Shown: piece after piece, positions 44,776-53,818 of the stretch
How the letters are laid out: each line of letters starts with the position of its first letter
How positions within the stretch are numbered: the first letter of the stretch is position 1
Assembly (NCBI RefSeq): GCF_019976975.1
Contig: NZ_AP024630.1
Span: 5,208,001-5,272,000, forward strand
From: Arthrobacter sp. NtRootA1
GTDB taxonomy: Bacteria; Actinomycetota; Actinomycetes; Actinomycetales; Micrococcaceae
Direction of reading: 5' to 3'
DNA: 64,000 nt
Made by a program: the position numbers and the translations under genes
Notes under the pieces: generated by a model
The model's database searches: none
What the model was told of the DNA's origin: nothing
What the model saw: only the letters and a program-made list of their open reading frames with translations

Positions 44776-45855
44776 ATGTTTCTAGCCATCCGCGACATCC
44801 GCTTCGCCAGGGGCCGGTTCGCGCTCATGGGAAGTGTTGTGGCCCTTATTACCCTGCTTCTGGTCATGCTTTCGGGGCTTACTGCCGGCCTCGGAAACCA
44901 GTCGACATCGGGCATTGAATCAATGCCTGCACAGCAGATCGTCTTCGGTGCACCGGCGGGCGGGGAGCCGAAGGCCTCCTACACCGAGTCTGAGGTTTCC
45001 AATGCGCAGCTCGAAGCCTGGCGGGAACAACCCGGCGTTTCATCGGCACACGCGGTGGGCATCAGCCAAACCCGCTTCCAGTCCTTGGCTGAAGGTGACA
45101 CTCCGAACGGCACTGCAAATGTGGCAGTTTTTGGCGGTTCTTTGGGTTCTACCCCTGTTGAGGACGGGACCGTCGTGGTCGGCAAAACCGTGGCCAAGGA
45201 TTTGGGGCTCCAAGCCGCCAGTCGAGTCCGGGTCGGAGGAACGGAGCTGACTGTTTCAGAAGTTGTGGAGGACCAGTGGTACTCGCACACTGGCGTGGTC
45301 TGGACGACGCTAGACACCTGGCGAAAGATCGCCCACGCGCCCCAGGGCACCGCCACGGTCCTGGCCATAAAGTACGACGCCGGTACCTCCGTCAGCGTTG
45401 ATGCCGCCAACGCTGCGGCTGGCACGGTGAGCATGGATCCCATCGGCTCGTTCCAGGCCCTCGCCTCGTACAAGAGTGAGAACGGTTCTCTCATGCTCAT
45501 GCAGGCATTTCTTTATGGAATCTCGGCCTTGGTGATCGTTGCCTTCCTTACTGTGTGGACAGTGCAGCGGACACGTGACATCGCGGTCCTCAAAGCACTC
45601 GGCGGTTCTGCGGGATACGTCCTGCGTGACGCCTTGGGTCAGGCGGCGATAGTGCTGCTGGCCGGAGCCGCAGGTGGCGGTTTGCTGGGCCTCGCGGGCG
45701 GACTTCTCGCTGCCAGCGCAGCGCCCTTCCTCATCACGCCTTTGACTACGTTGGTGCCGGTTGTCGGCGTCGTCGTCCTGGGCCTCGGCGGCGCTGTCCT
45801 CGCGGTCCGCAATGTCACCAAAGTAGATCCGCTGTTTGCCCTCGGTGGCAACTAA
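44776..45855 (+). CDS. ABC transporter permease (FtsX/MacB-like)
   Basis: 359 aa from the ATG at 44776 with AAAGGA six bases upstream. N-terminal membrane helix (about 17-38), a large outer domain (about 40-245) and three C-terminal helices: the FtsX/MacB arrangement. The last helices carry TRDIAVLKALGGSAGYVLRDALGQA, the coupling segment. Pairs with the ATPase downstream. Confidence 0.9.
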   Translation: MFLAIRDIRFARGRFALMGSVVALITLLLVMLSGLTAGLGNQSTSGIESMPAQQIVFGAPAGGEPKASYTESEVSNAQLEAWREQPGVSSAHAVGISQTRFQSLAEGDTPNGTANVAVFGGSLGSTPVEDGTVVVGKTVAKDLGLQAASRVRVGGTELTVSEVVEDQWYSHTGVVWTTLDTWRKIAHAPQGTATVLAIKYDAGTSVSVDAANAAAGTVSMDPIGSFQALASYKSENGSLMLMQAFLYGISALVIVAFLTVWTVQRTRDIAVLKALGGSAGYVLRDALGQAAIVLLAGAAGGGLLGLAGGLLAASAAPFLITPLTTLVPVVGVVVLGLGGAVLAVRNVTKVDPLFALGGN

Positions 45856-45886
45856 GTTTTTGAACATTCCCAGAGAGGCATACATT

Positions 45887-46588
45887 GTGACTCATGCACT
45901 GAATCTCATCGACATCTCCCTTGAGTATCCCGACGGCGAGTCAAGCCTCAAAGCTTTGGACGCCGTCGACCTTGTAGTCGGACGCGGAGAGTTCCTCTCC
46001 TTGGTGGGTCCGTCCGGTTCCGGCAAATCCTCGCTCTTGGCTGTTGCGGCCACGCTCGTGAAGCCCACCTCGGGACTCGTCGTCATCGACGGCCAGGACG
46101 TTTCAGCGCTCAAGGACGCCGAGCGCACTGCCTTGCGGCGAGACAAGGTGGGCATCATCTTCCAGCAGCCCAACCTTCTTCCGTCGCTGACCGCCGTCGA
46201 GCAGCTGCTGATTCGGGACCACCTGCGCGGCAAGGCTGTCCGTGCGGCCCTTGGCAAAGCACATGAACTCTTGGAGATCGTGGGCTTGGCCGCATCGGCA
46301 AACAAGAGGCCGCACCAGCTATCGGGTGGGCAGCGGCAGAGGGTGAACATCGCCCGGGCGCTCATGGGCAGCCCCACCGTATTGCTGGTGGACGAACCTA
46401 CCGCAGCCCTGGACCACGAACGCAGCGAATCGATCGTCAGGTTGTTGCGTCGGATTACGGACGAGTTCTCCACCGCCACCGTGATGGTCACGCATGATAC
46501 GGAGTTCCTTCCCCTGACGGACTCCGTCACAACCATGCGGGACGGACGAATCAGCCCTGCCGCACTCCCGTCCACCCTGCCCAACTAG
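45887..46588 (+). CDS. ABC transporter ATP-binding protein (MacB/LolD-like)
   Basis: 233 aa from the GTG at 45887, with AGAGAGG eight bases before it; the frame is open from 45836, but that would overlap the permease. Walker A GPSGSGKSS, Q-loop FQQPNLLPSLT, signature LSGGQRQRVNIARAL, Walker B LLVDEPTAALD. Its last codons (L-P-N-stop) lie inside a 66-bp palindrome. Confidence 0.93.
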   Translation: MTHALNLIDISLEYPDGESSLKALDAVDLVVGRGEFLSLVGPSGSGKSSLLAVAATLVKPTSGLVVIDGQDVSALKDAERTALRRDKVGIIFQQPNLLPSLTAVEQLLIRDHLRGKAVRAALGKAHELLEIVGLAASANKRPHQLSGGQRQRVNIARALMGSPTVLLVDEPTAALDHERSESIVRLLRRITDEFSTATVMVTHDTEFLPLTDSVTTMRDGRISPAALPSTLPN

Positions 46589-46645
46589 GTCGCAGTAGAG
46601 CGCGTTTTGAGCGTCCAGAACGCGCTTAACTGCTACTTAGTTGGG
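46580..46645. repeat. 66-bp palindromic repeat holding the stop codons of two convergent genes
   Basis: Arms pair as CCCAACTA / TTAGTTGGG, GCAGT / ACTGC and AGCGCGTT / AACGCGCT around a central loop. The left end encodes P-N-stop of the ABC ATPase and the right end, on the other strand, P-N-stop of the HxlR gene. The first 33 bases recur exactly at 58329. It is likely both a mobile palindromic repeat and a two-way terminator. Confidence 0.85.
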
Positions 46646-47035
46646 TGAGCCGAGCAAGAGGTCATCCTGCGCTTCGTCGTAGGTGTCGCGGGCTTCGAGA
46701 ATCGTGGGGACGTGGCTCTCCGCCCACTGACGTAAAAGGGTGAGGGGTTGCAGGAGTGATTCACCCATCGGTGTGAGTTCGTAATCCACTCGTGGCGGCA
46801 CCTGTGCGTGGACGGTACGCGTAATAAGCCCATCACGTTCCAAGGCGCGCAGCGTCTGCGTCAGGACCTTCGGCGTGACGACGTGGACCATCTTTCGCAG
46901 CTCCGAGAACCGCACGGGCCCGTCACCGAGGACTTGGATCACCAATGACGCCCACTTGTCCCCGATTCTCTGGAAGATCACGCGGGATGGGCAATTGGGA
47001 TCCAGGACGTTCCCTGGCAGGCCATTAGTATCCAT
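46637..47035 (-). CDS. HxlR family transcriptional regulator
   Basis: 132 aa from the ATG at 47035 (frame open to 47071). Winged HTH with RIGDKWASLVIQVLGDGPVRFSELRKMVHVVTPKVLTQTLRALERDGLI. One Cys lies in DPNCPSR near the N-terminus, the place of the redox- or electrophile-sensing Cys in HypR/QorR-type members. Divergent from an NAD(P)-binding gene that it probably controls. Its C-terminus is encoded by the palindromic repeat. Confidence 0.93.
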   Translation of the reverse strand: MDTNGLPGNVLDPNCPSRVIFQRIGDKWASLVIQVLGDGPVRFSELRKMVHVVTPKVLTQTLRALERDGLITRTVHAQVPPRVDYELTPMGESLLQPLTLLRQWAESHVPTILEARDTYDEAQDDLLLGSPN

Positions 47036-47118
47036 GAGGTAACTCAGTTCCTTTGAAGCTATCAGTATCAAATAGATACCTTCGTGTTATCGCAAGGATA
47101 GCAACCCAAAGGAGAGTC

Positions 47119-47724
47119 ATGAAAATCGCAGTCTACGGCGCAACAGGCATGGTCGGCAGTGAAATCGTCAATGAATCCCTCACCCGCGGCCATGAAGTCA
47201 CGGCTATCTCCCGCAAGGGCACCGAGGTCGTCGGCGCAACCGCCCAGGTAGCCGATTTGGCCGACACGGAGGTCTTCGCCTCCATTGCAAAGGACCACGA
47301 CGTCGTTGTGCTGGCTACCGGTCCCAGCCGCACCGGCGGGGACCATGGAGAGTGGCTCGATGCCATGGCGGCTGCTTACAGCAACGCCGAAGGAACCCGC
47401 CTCATGATCGTTGGCGGTGCCGGCACCCTCGAGGTAGACGGCGTACGGCTCCTCGATTCCCCCGACTTCCCCGAGGCATACAAGGCCGAAGCCACCACCG
47501 CCGCGAAGGCGCTGGAAGCCGTCAAGCAGACCCCGGAGGACGTCGACTGGACGGTTCTTGCCCCAGCCCCGGTTATCCAACCCGGCGAGCGTACCGGTGA
47601 ATACAACGTGGCCAAGGATACCCCGGCCGGTAACAGCATCTCCTCGCAGGACTACGCCGTGGCCATGCTGGATGAAATTGAAAGCCCTGCTCACCGCCGC
47701 GCACGATTCACGGCTGCAAACTAA
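47119..47724 (+). CDS. NAD(P)-binding oxidoreductase (SDR-like, YwnB type)
   Basis: 201 aa from the ATG at 47119 with AAAGGAG just upstream. Rossmann start KIAVYGATGMVGSEIVNESLTRGHEV, then VVLATGPSRTGGDHGEW and DWTVLAPAPVIQPGERTGEY. No YxxxK pair, so it belongs to the NAD(P)H-binding (NmrA/YwnB) group; often induced by quinones or aldehydes through an HxlR protein. Confidence 0.9.
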   Translation: MKIAVYGATGMVGSEIVNESLTRGHEVTAISRKGTEVVGATAQVADLADTEVFASIAKDHDVVVLATGPSRTGGDHGEWLDAMAAAYSNAEGTRLMIVGGAGTLEVDGVRLLDSPDFPEAYKAEATTAAKALEAVKQTPEDVDWTVLAPAPVIQPGERTGEYNVAKDTPAGNSISSQDYAVAMLDEIESPAHRRARFTAAN

Positions 47725-47748
47725 CTAACAGTCGGGGCTAAGTCGGGG

Positions 47749-49197
47749 CTAACCGACACTCAGGCCGAGCCCGGGTACCGGCATCTGGAATATGTCCTTG
47801 AGGGCATGCTTCGCCGCATGGTACCCGGGCATCCCTGTAACACCAGGCCCGGGCGGGGTGGATGAAGAACACAAGTAGACGCCCGGCACGGGTGTACGCC
47901 ACGGAACGTTGGACACTACCGGCCTTTGTACCAAGCCCCGCATATCCAGCAGACCTGCACTGAAGTCGCCACCCACGTAGTTTTCGTTGTAAGCGGCCAG
48001 TTCAGCCGCCGTCGTGGTCTTCGAGGCAACCACCACGTCCCTGAAGCCTGGTGCGTACCGTTCAATCCGTGCAGTGACAGCCTCCGCCATATCCACATCA
48101 GAGCCAGCCGGCACATGGCAGTACGTCCACAGGATGTGTCGCCCCTCCGGTGCCCGTGACGAGTCCACCAGGGACGGTTGGGATACCAGCACGTAGGGCT
48201 CCGCTGGGTGTTTGCCCATGTCCACGAGGTTCTCGGATTCGGCCATGGCCATTCGCGAACCACCCACATGAACCGTCCCCGCCTGCCTCAGGCCAGGGGC
48301 AAGCCAAGGAACAGGTTCGGACAGAATGTAGTCCACTTTGCACGCTGCATTCCCGAAGCGGAATGCATCCAGTGCCCGACGATAATTGTCGGGTATCTCA
48401 GCGCCACCCAGACGTGCAAGCGTCGGAGGTGCAACATCCAACAGGATGGCCTTTGCTGGCCTGACCTGATCGAAAGAATCCACGCGCACACCGGTGTGGA
48501 TGGTCCCGCCGTGGGCAATGAGGTCCTCCGCCATGGCACCTGCGATAGCTGCGGATCCGCCCACGGGCACCACCCATCCGCCTGCGTGGGCCAGGACGGC
48601 GAGCAAGAGCCCGGCACCCGTGGAACTAAGCGATGGCTGGGAGCCCAACGCGTGGGACATCACGCCGGTCAACAAAGCGGGAGCAGCCTCTTCACGGAAG
48701 CGCCGTCCCCAGAACGGTGTTCCTTGTTCAAGGGTCGCGAGGCCAAACAGCACAGCAGCAAGGGGATCCTTGGGCACGCGGAGCAACTGGTTCGACGTAA
48801 AGTCCACTACGCCGTTGACGCGCGCAAGGAGGGGCGCAATCAGGTGGCGGTACGCTGGGCCGTCCGCCCCCAGTTCCATGGCGGTCCGTTCCAAGGACTG
48901 GTAAGCGAGGGCGGCTCCGCCCACGTCCAACGGCGTGCCGTGCTGGACTTCAGGCAAGCGCAGCTCAATGCGCTGCGCAAGGTTGAATTCCTTGAAGAAA
49001 GGAGACGCCAGTGCCATTGGATGCACCGCGGAGCATACATCGTAAAGGTATCCCGGCTCGATCAGCTCGCTTGTCCGGGTCCCGCCCCCGATGGCATCGG
49101 CGGCCTCGTACAGATGTACCTCCAGCCCTGCGCGGGCCATGGTCACTGCTGCGGCCAGACCGTTGGGACCAGAACCGACGACGGCGACATCAGCCAT
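47749..49197 (-). CDS. FAD-dependent oxidoreductase of the phytoene-dehydrogenase type
   Basis: 482 aa from the ATG at 49197, preceded by GGAGGTGGG; overlaps the upstream gene by 8 bp. FAD motif VAVVGSGPNGLAAAVTMARAGLEVHLYEAADAIGGGTRT and the C-terminal CSSSTPPGPGVTGMPGYHAA typical of the CrtI-like amine-oxidase superfamily. No other carotenoid genes are here. Coupling to the GT87 gene hints at a shared lipid or polyprenol pathway. Confidence 0.88.
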   Translation of the reverse strand: MADVAVVGSGPNGLAAAVTMARAGLEVHLYEAADAIGGGTRTSELIEPGYLYDVCSAVHPMALASPFFKEFNLAQRIELRLPEVQHGTPLDVGGAALAYQSLERTAMELGADGPAYRHLIAPLLARVNGVVDFTSNQLLRVPKDPLAAVLFGLATLEQGTPFWGRRFREEAAPALLTGVMSHALGSQPSLSSTGAGLLLAVLAHAGGWVVPVGGSAAIAGAMAEDLIAHGGTIHTGVRVDSFDQVRPAKAILLDVAPPTLARLGGAEIPDNYRRALDAFRFGNAACKVDYILSEPVPWLAPGLRQAGTVHVGGSRMAMAESENLVDMGKHPAEPYVLVSQPSLVDSSRAPEGRHILWTYCHVPAGSDVDMAEAVTARIERYAPGFRDVVVASKTTTAAELAAYNENYVGGDFSAGLLDMRGLVQRPVVSNVPWRTPVPGVYLCSSSTPPGPGVTGMPGYHAAKHALKDIFQMPVPGLGLSVG

Positions 49198-50701
49198 CGC
49201 TACCCACCTCCAACTGCCGGGGAGCTTTCGGCTCGGCGGGCTCAATCCCAGAACGCCAGGGGAGAACTGACATGGACGGATGGAGAAGGTCGATCCTGAG
49301 CCAATCCTTGGTGCCTTCGAAAGGCCCACCATGGGGATCGTCTTCGCCCAATGCGCGTAGGGGATCCTGCGATGGATCCAAGATATCCATCACTACCCTT
49401 GCCATCAGGTACGCCGTTGCAACCATGTGCAAGGCCACAGCCAGGACGTAGTAGGACATATCTATGTTGTGCTGCACGGGCCCACCGCTGGTGGCCATGC
49501 CCAAGTACATCCATATTGCAGCCCAGTGGAGGCCTTCGGCGGCCTGCCAAACGAGGAAGTCCCGCCAGCGTGGCCTCGCAAGGGCAAGGAGCGGAATGAG
49601 CCAGATGACGAACTGGGGAGAGTACACCTTGTTTGTGAGGATGAACGCGGCCACAATCAGGAAGGCCAGCTGGGCAAGGCGGGGGCGCCTGGGCGCCGTC
49701 AAAGCCAGGGCACCGATCAACACGCAAGCAATGACAAAGAGGTTCAGCGCAAGCGAGTTGATAGTGGCAGCGTTAAGTTGGGTCCATTGAAGCCGATCAG
49801 CCACGAGGTTGAACGCGAACCAGGGCGAGCTGTATCCGGCGGGTCGTTCCTGGGTGAATTCAAAGAAGTAGCGCCAGCCCGATGGGTTCATTGCAGCGAT
49901 GGGCAAATTGACGGCCAGCCATGCCGCAGCAGCCGCAGCGGCAGTCACCAAGAAGGTCCGCAGACGACCACTGCGCAGCGCCAACACCAAAATGGCACCC
50001 AGGATGAGGACGGGGTACAGCTTGGTGGCCGTTCCCAACCCGATGCAGATTCCCGCCAGGATCAACTTGTCGCGGGAGACGAAGTACATGGCCAACGCGA
50101 GCAGGGCCACCGCCCACATGTCCCAGTTGATGAAACCCGCAAGGACGATTCCCGGGGCCAAGGCCACCATGGCGGCATCCCAGGGGCGACGCTTGTTCAT
50201 TCGAGCTGTCAGGAGGACGGTAATTATCCACACGGCAACAATCAGCGTTGCGTTGACGTCGAAGTAACCCAGAATGCGTTCGGGGCCCACCCCTTGTCCT
50301 GGTACGAGTAGCGCCGTCAAGCCTGCGATGATCCCCATGATGACCGGGTACTCAAACAAGCTGCCTTGTGTAAAGAAGGGGAACACGCCATCGCCCAGGC
50401 CGCGGTTGCGGAAGAGCTCGGGAAAGTCGGAGTAGCACGTGGCATAAAACTGCGTGGGCGTTTCCCAGCCGTTGACGCGGCAATAGTCCTTCGCCAGCAC
50501 GGCCAGCAGGGCAGCGATCACGGTGAGGATAACGAGGACGCGTTCAACCGTAAACGGCGCGGGGGAGATATGTCCTGGGGCTGAGTGGCGGCCCAAGGGC
50601 CCACCGACAACCTCCGTGAAGTTACGAAGCAGGGCATCGCTGCGGCTTGGAACCACAAAGCGGGCACGTTTTCGCTGCCGGTGCGGCTTCGTCTCCTGCA
50701 T
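49190..50701 (-). CDS. GT87 family membrane glycosyltransferase (DUF2029)
   Basis: 503 aa. About 10-12 membrane helices; the first outer loop has DYCRVNGWETPTQFYATCYSDFPELFRNRGLGDG, with the acidic residue expected for a polyprenol-sugar dependent GT-C enzyme. GT87 members, such as mannosyltransferase PimE, move sugars from polyprenyl phosphate to lipids outside the membrane. The C-terminal tail is polar. Downstream oxidoreductase is coupled. Confidence 0.85.
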   Translation of the reverse strand: MQETKPHRQRKRARFVVPSRSDALLRNFTEVVGGPLGRHSAPGHISPAPFTVERVLVILTVIAALLAVLAKDYCRVNGWETPTQFYATCYSDFPELFRNRGLGDGVFPFFTQGSLFEYPVIMGIIAGLTALLVPGQGVGPERILGYFDVNATLIVAVWIITVLLTARMNKRRPWDAAMVALAPGIVLAGFINWDMWAVALLALAMYFVSRDKLILAGICIGLGTATKLYPVLILGAILVLALRSGRLRTFLVTAAAAAAAWLAVNLPIAAMNPSGWRYFFEFTQERPAGYSSPWFAFNLVADRLQWTQLNAATINSLALNLFVIACVLIGALALTAPRRPRLAQLAFLIVAAFILTNKVYSPQFVIWLIPLLALARPRWRDFLVWQAAEGLHWAAIWMYLGMATSGGPVQHNIDMSYYVLAVALHMVATAYLMARVVMDILDPSQDPLRALGEDDPHGGPFEGTKDWLRIDLLHPSMSVLPWRSGIEPAEPKAPRQLEVGSDG

Positions 50702-50771
50702 AAATCGAGCTTACAGTCAGGCAGCTTGGGTAACGCCACCGGAGCAGCTCTGACTGACCAGTTAAAAGGGG

Positions 50772-50801
50772 GGAAGCCCACGCGTTGCCGCGTGGGCTTC
50801 C
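50772..50801. terminator. Strong hairpin terminator
   Basis: GGAAGCCCACGCG pairs perfectly (13 bp) with 50789-50801 around TTGC, with T-rich DNA on the minus-strand exit side (plus-strand AAAA at 50764). It follows the 46-aa gene on the minus strand and precedes the GT87 start. Confidence 0.8.
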
Positions 50802-50857
50802 TGCGGTTCAGCATGCATCTGCGGCACCGGAAACTCCTTCGGAAGGGCTGAAGGGCA

Positions 50858-50998
50858 TCAACGGATGAGTCCCATCTGGTGCAGGACGACGAAGACGTCT
50901 TCACGACCTTGTTTGAGCAACTGGTCGTTGAACAGCGTGCGTTCCTTGGGAGCATCGCTGCTCTTGTAGAAGCGCAGGTCCTTAGCGCGTTTTGGCAT
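50858..50998 (-). CDS. Small basic protein of 46 residues
   Basis: ATG at 50996-50998, stop at 50858-50860. A near-perfect ribosome site (AGGAGGTGA) lies 7 bases upstream, and the gene ends before a strong hairpin. The sequence starts MPKRAKDLRFYKSSD and ends VVLHQMGLIR; it is charged, has no membrane segment and no Cys. Family not recognised. High-GC codon use and signals make it a convincing short gene of its own. Confidence 0.7.
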   Translation of the reverse strand: MPKRAKDLRFYKSSDAPKERTLFNDQLLKQGREDVFVVLHQMGLIR

Positions 50999-51610
50999 GT
51001 GGTTCACCTCCTTTCATTGCAGGAAATTGCCGGAATTGGGCACAACAAATAAAGCCAATTGAATCCAGGAGAAATCAAGGCATAAAAGAGCGCACAAATA
51101 GCCCGACGCTAATAGGGGGAGTGGGCAGACCTGTGCGGGAGCGGCGAATGATCGTGCACAATTGCGTGTGCTTCCTGCAGTCGTCCCCAACAAGAAGCTG
51201 GTTCCGAACTTTGGGGAAACTGCGCACCCGCGGCTTGTTGCGTGGGTCTGCGCCTACAACTGACCGCTCAGAATGCCACCCTTGACGGGTGGCCATGAAG
51301 ACCGCCGGCGTTGGAGCCGGTCCGGTGGTTCAGGGAGTGGTCAGTGCTTCGAAAAATACTTCGAAAAAGGGCGTCGATCAGCGCAAGAGGCCGGGGTAGC
51401 AGTGACGGTCACATTCCATCCGCTAGTCAAAGTAATCATTTTTCCCAACCTCCTTTTCCGCTGTGGCATTACGTCCGGCTGATTAACCGGGGTAATGCGC
51501 GCCTTGTTCCCGGCGGGTCGCTCTGGGAACAAGATACAAGCTACCCCATGAATAGGAGTCTTGACCAGCACAATTCGCTATTTAGCCAAAAGTTTTTCTA
51601 AATTCGCGTT
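50999..51610. other. 612-bp spacer with no convincing gene
   Basis: Visibly A/T-richer than the surroundings. It must hold the promoter of the 46-aa gene. It contains a short direct repeat CTTCGAAAAA (51347-51356 and 51361 region). Two or three short open frames occur but lack ribosome sites and codon bias. Confidence 0.5.
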
Positions 51611-52192
51611 TTAGAGGCCCCAGCGGACAATCGCCGGCGTCCGCTTATCCCAGCCAAGCGTGCATACTTTGGCTGTTCCAAGAATGAAGTGGCGGCCTTC
51701 CTTGGCGTCCATTTCCAGCCAACGCGCTGTGAGAATCCGGGAGAAATGCCCGTGTGCCACTACCAGGACATTGTCCATGCCCGATTCCAGGACGCGTCCA
51801 ATGATCTTGTCAGCGCGGGCGGCCACTTCGTCCAGCGTTTCGCCGTTGGGCACGCCGTCCGTCCAAATGAGGTAGTCCGGATTGTCCTTGCGGATGAGGT
51901 CGGAGCTGACGCCCTCATAGTCTCCGTAGTTCCATTCCACCGCCAGCGGCTCGTGGACAGCATCGGGAAAGCCTGCAAGTTCAGCCGTGCGGCGGGCGCG
52001 ACGCAGTGGAGAGGTCAGAACGAGGTCGAAGTCGATGCCCTCAAGGACTTTGCGCGCTTCGACAGCCTGCTGCTCACCCTCGACGGTCAAGGGAAGGTCG
52101 GTCAAGCCTGTGTACTGGCCGCTCTTGGACCATTCCGTCTCGCCGTGGCGAAGGATCCAAAGTTGCGGACGCGGGGAGATCGCGGCGTTCAT
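51611..52192 (-). CDS. Histidine phosphatase family protein (phosphoglycerate mutase-like)
   Basis: 193 aa from the ATG at 52192, which overlaps the cca stop by 4 bp (ATGA). Catalytic LRHGETEWSKSGQYTGLTDLPLT at the N-terminus, VEWNYGDYEG, and the second His in VVAHGHFSRIL. Acts on small phosphate esters. Coupling to cca suggests a housekeeping role; substrate not known. Confidence 0.9.
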   Translation of the reverse strand: MNAAISPRPQLWILRHGETEWSKSGQYTGLTDLPLTVEGEQQAVEARKVLEGIDFDLVLTSPLRRARRTAELAGFPDAVHEPLAVEWNYGDYEGVSSDLIRKDNPDYLIWTDGVPNGETLDEVAARADKIIGRVLESGMDNVLVVAHGHFSRILTARWLEMDAKEGRHFILGTAKVCTLGWDKRTPAIVRWGL

Positions 52193-53670
52193 GAGGACTC
52201 CTTGGTTTCTGCGGCGGTTTCGGTTGAAAGTTCGACGACGGCGGACTCGGGTTGCGCTTCCCACCACGCCAAGAGCTTCTTCTCGGCTTCCTCCGGGGAC
52301 AGCGGTCCGTGTTCCATCCGTTCTTCCAGGAGGAACTTGTAGGCCTTGCCGACGACAGGACCTGGCTTTAGCGCCAGAAGCGCCATGATCTGCGCTCCAT
52401 CGAGGTCAGGCCGGACAGCCGCCAACGATTCCTGCTCCAAGAGCGCGGAGATTCGATGCTCAAGGTCATCGTAGGCGAAGGACAGGCGGTCGGCCTTGCG
52501 CTGGTTACGCGTAGTGACGTCGGATCGTGTGAGCCGATGTAGGCGTTCCAGCAGCGGACCGGCATCGGTCACGTAACGGCGCACGGCGGAATCCGTCCAG
52601 CCAGCGTCTCCGTACCCATAGAACCGCATGTGCAATTCGACCAGTCGGGACACGGCTTTGATCGACTCGTTGTCGAAGCGCAACGCCTTCATTCGCTTGG
52701 CCGTCAGCTTGGCACCCACAACGTCGTGATGTCTGAAGCTCACCGCGCCGCCCGGTTCGAAGCGGCGCGTAGCCGGCTTGCCGACGTCGTGCATCAACGC
52801 GGCGAACCGAAGCACAAAGTCCGGGCCCGGTACGGGACCGTCCGCACCGGTTTCCAAGGCCGCGGCCTGTTCAAGGACCTGCAGGGAGTGCTGATAAACG
52901 TCCTTGTGGCGGTGGTGTTCATCGGCTTCCAGGCGAAGCGCGGATACTTCGGGAAGGACAAACTCAGCGAGCCCGGTATCCACCAGGAGGTCGATGCCGA
53001 CGCGCGGGTGCGCGCCGTTGATCAGCTTGACCAGTTCATCGCGGACCCGTTCGGCGGAAATGATCTTGATGCGGTCCGCCATCTGGGACATGGCGAGCCG
53101 GACGTCGTCGTGAACCGAGACGCCAAGCTGGGACGCGAAACGAGCCGCCCGCATCATGCGCAGCGGGTCATCCGAGAAGGACGCCTCAGGGGCGCCGGGA
53201 GTGGCGAGTTCGGAGGCGTGGAGGTCCCGGACGCCACCGAAAGGGTCCACCAGCTCCAGGCTCGGCAGCCGCAAGGCCATGGCATTGATGGTGAAGTCGC
53301 GGCGCAGCAAGTCCTCGGTCAGGGAGTTGCCAAAGGCGACTACGGGCTTACGCGAGTCAGGATCGTACGCTTCGGCGCGGTACGTGGTGACTTCGATCTG
53401 GAAGCCGTTCTTCTTCATCCCGATCGTGCCGAAAGCGCGTCCGATTTCCCAAAAGTTGTCCGCCCACTTCTTGATGACGGAGATCGTCTGGTCGGGCGTC
53501 GCGTCTGTGGTGAAGTCCAGGTCCGGGGACGTCCTCCCCAGGAAAAGGTCGCGCACAGGTCCACCAACCAAGGACAGCTCGAAGCCGGCGTCGACAAAGC
53601 GCTGCCCGAGATCGAGCACCACCGGATCGATGGTGAAGTTAACTGAAGAACTGTCCAATACGTGCGCCAT
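52189..53670 (-). CDS. cca: CCA tRNA nucleotidyltransferase
   Basis: 493 aa. N-terminal nucleotidyltransferase domain with GGPVRDLFLGRTSPDLDFTTDA (the DxD metal pair), RNA-binding region, then an HD domain with LMHDVGKP, as in actinobacterial PcnA/CCA enzymes. Adds or repairs the CCA end of tRNA, needed here because tRNA-Leu(GAG) does not encode CCA. Divergent from the NUDIX gene. Confidence 0.95.
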   Translation of the reverse strand: MAHVLDSSSVNFTIDPVVLDLGQRFVDAGFELSLVGGPVRDLFLGRTSPDLDFTTDATPDQTISVIKKWADNFWEIGRAFGTIGMKKNGFQIEVTTYRAEAYDPDSRKPVVAFGNSLTEDLLRRDFTINAMALRLPSLELVDPFGGVRDLHASELATPGAPEASFSDDPLRMMRAARFASQLGVSVHDDVRLAMSQMADRIKIISAERVRDELVKLINGAHPRVGIDLLVDTGLAEFVLPEVSALRLEADEHHRHKDVYQHSLQVLEQAAALETGADGPVPGPDFVLRFAALMHDVGKPATRRFEPGGAVSFRHHDVVGAKLTAKRMKALRFDNESIKAVSRLVELHMRFYGYGDAGWTDSAVRRYVTDAGPLLERLHRLTRSDVTTRNQRKADRLSFAYDDLEHRISALLEQESLAAVRPDLDGAQIMALLALKPGPVVGKAYKFLLEERMEHGPLSPEEAEKKLLAWWEAQPESAVVELSTETAAETKESS

Positions 53671-53818
53671 AGTTCCTTAAGCTTGGCAGATTTTTCCGCA
53701 GCATTGGGCCAGAGTTACATCCGAAAACCAGCGGACCCGTAACGCGTGTCTCCTGCAGTCCATCTTGCGGCCATGTCCCGGTCATCACTCGAGGGCAAGA
53801 GTCGTTAGAGTGGACTTC

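Noticed and set aside
48178..49299. 373-codon frame opposite the FAD oxidoreductase
   Set aside because: Antisense shadow; His/Gly/Arg-rich composition typical of such frames.
50224..50232. Perfect DnaA box TTATCCACA
   Set aside because: It lies inside the GT87 coding region, alone; about the number expected by chance in 64 kb.
51075..51296. 73-codon frame in the 51-kb spacer
   Set aside because: No ribosome site, weak codon bias, and it would overlap no conserved signal.
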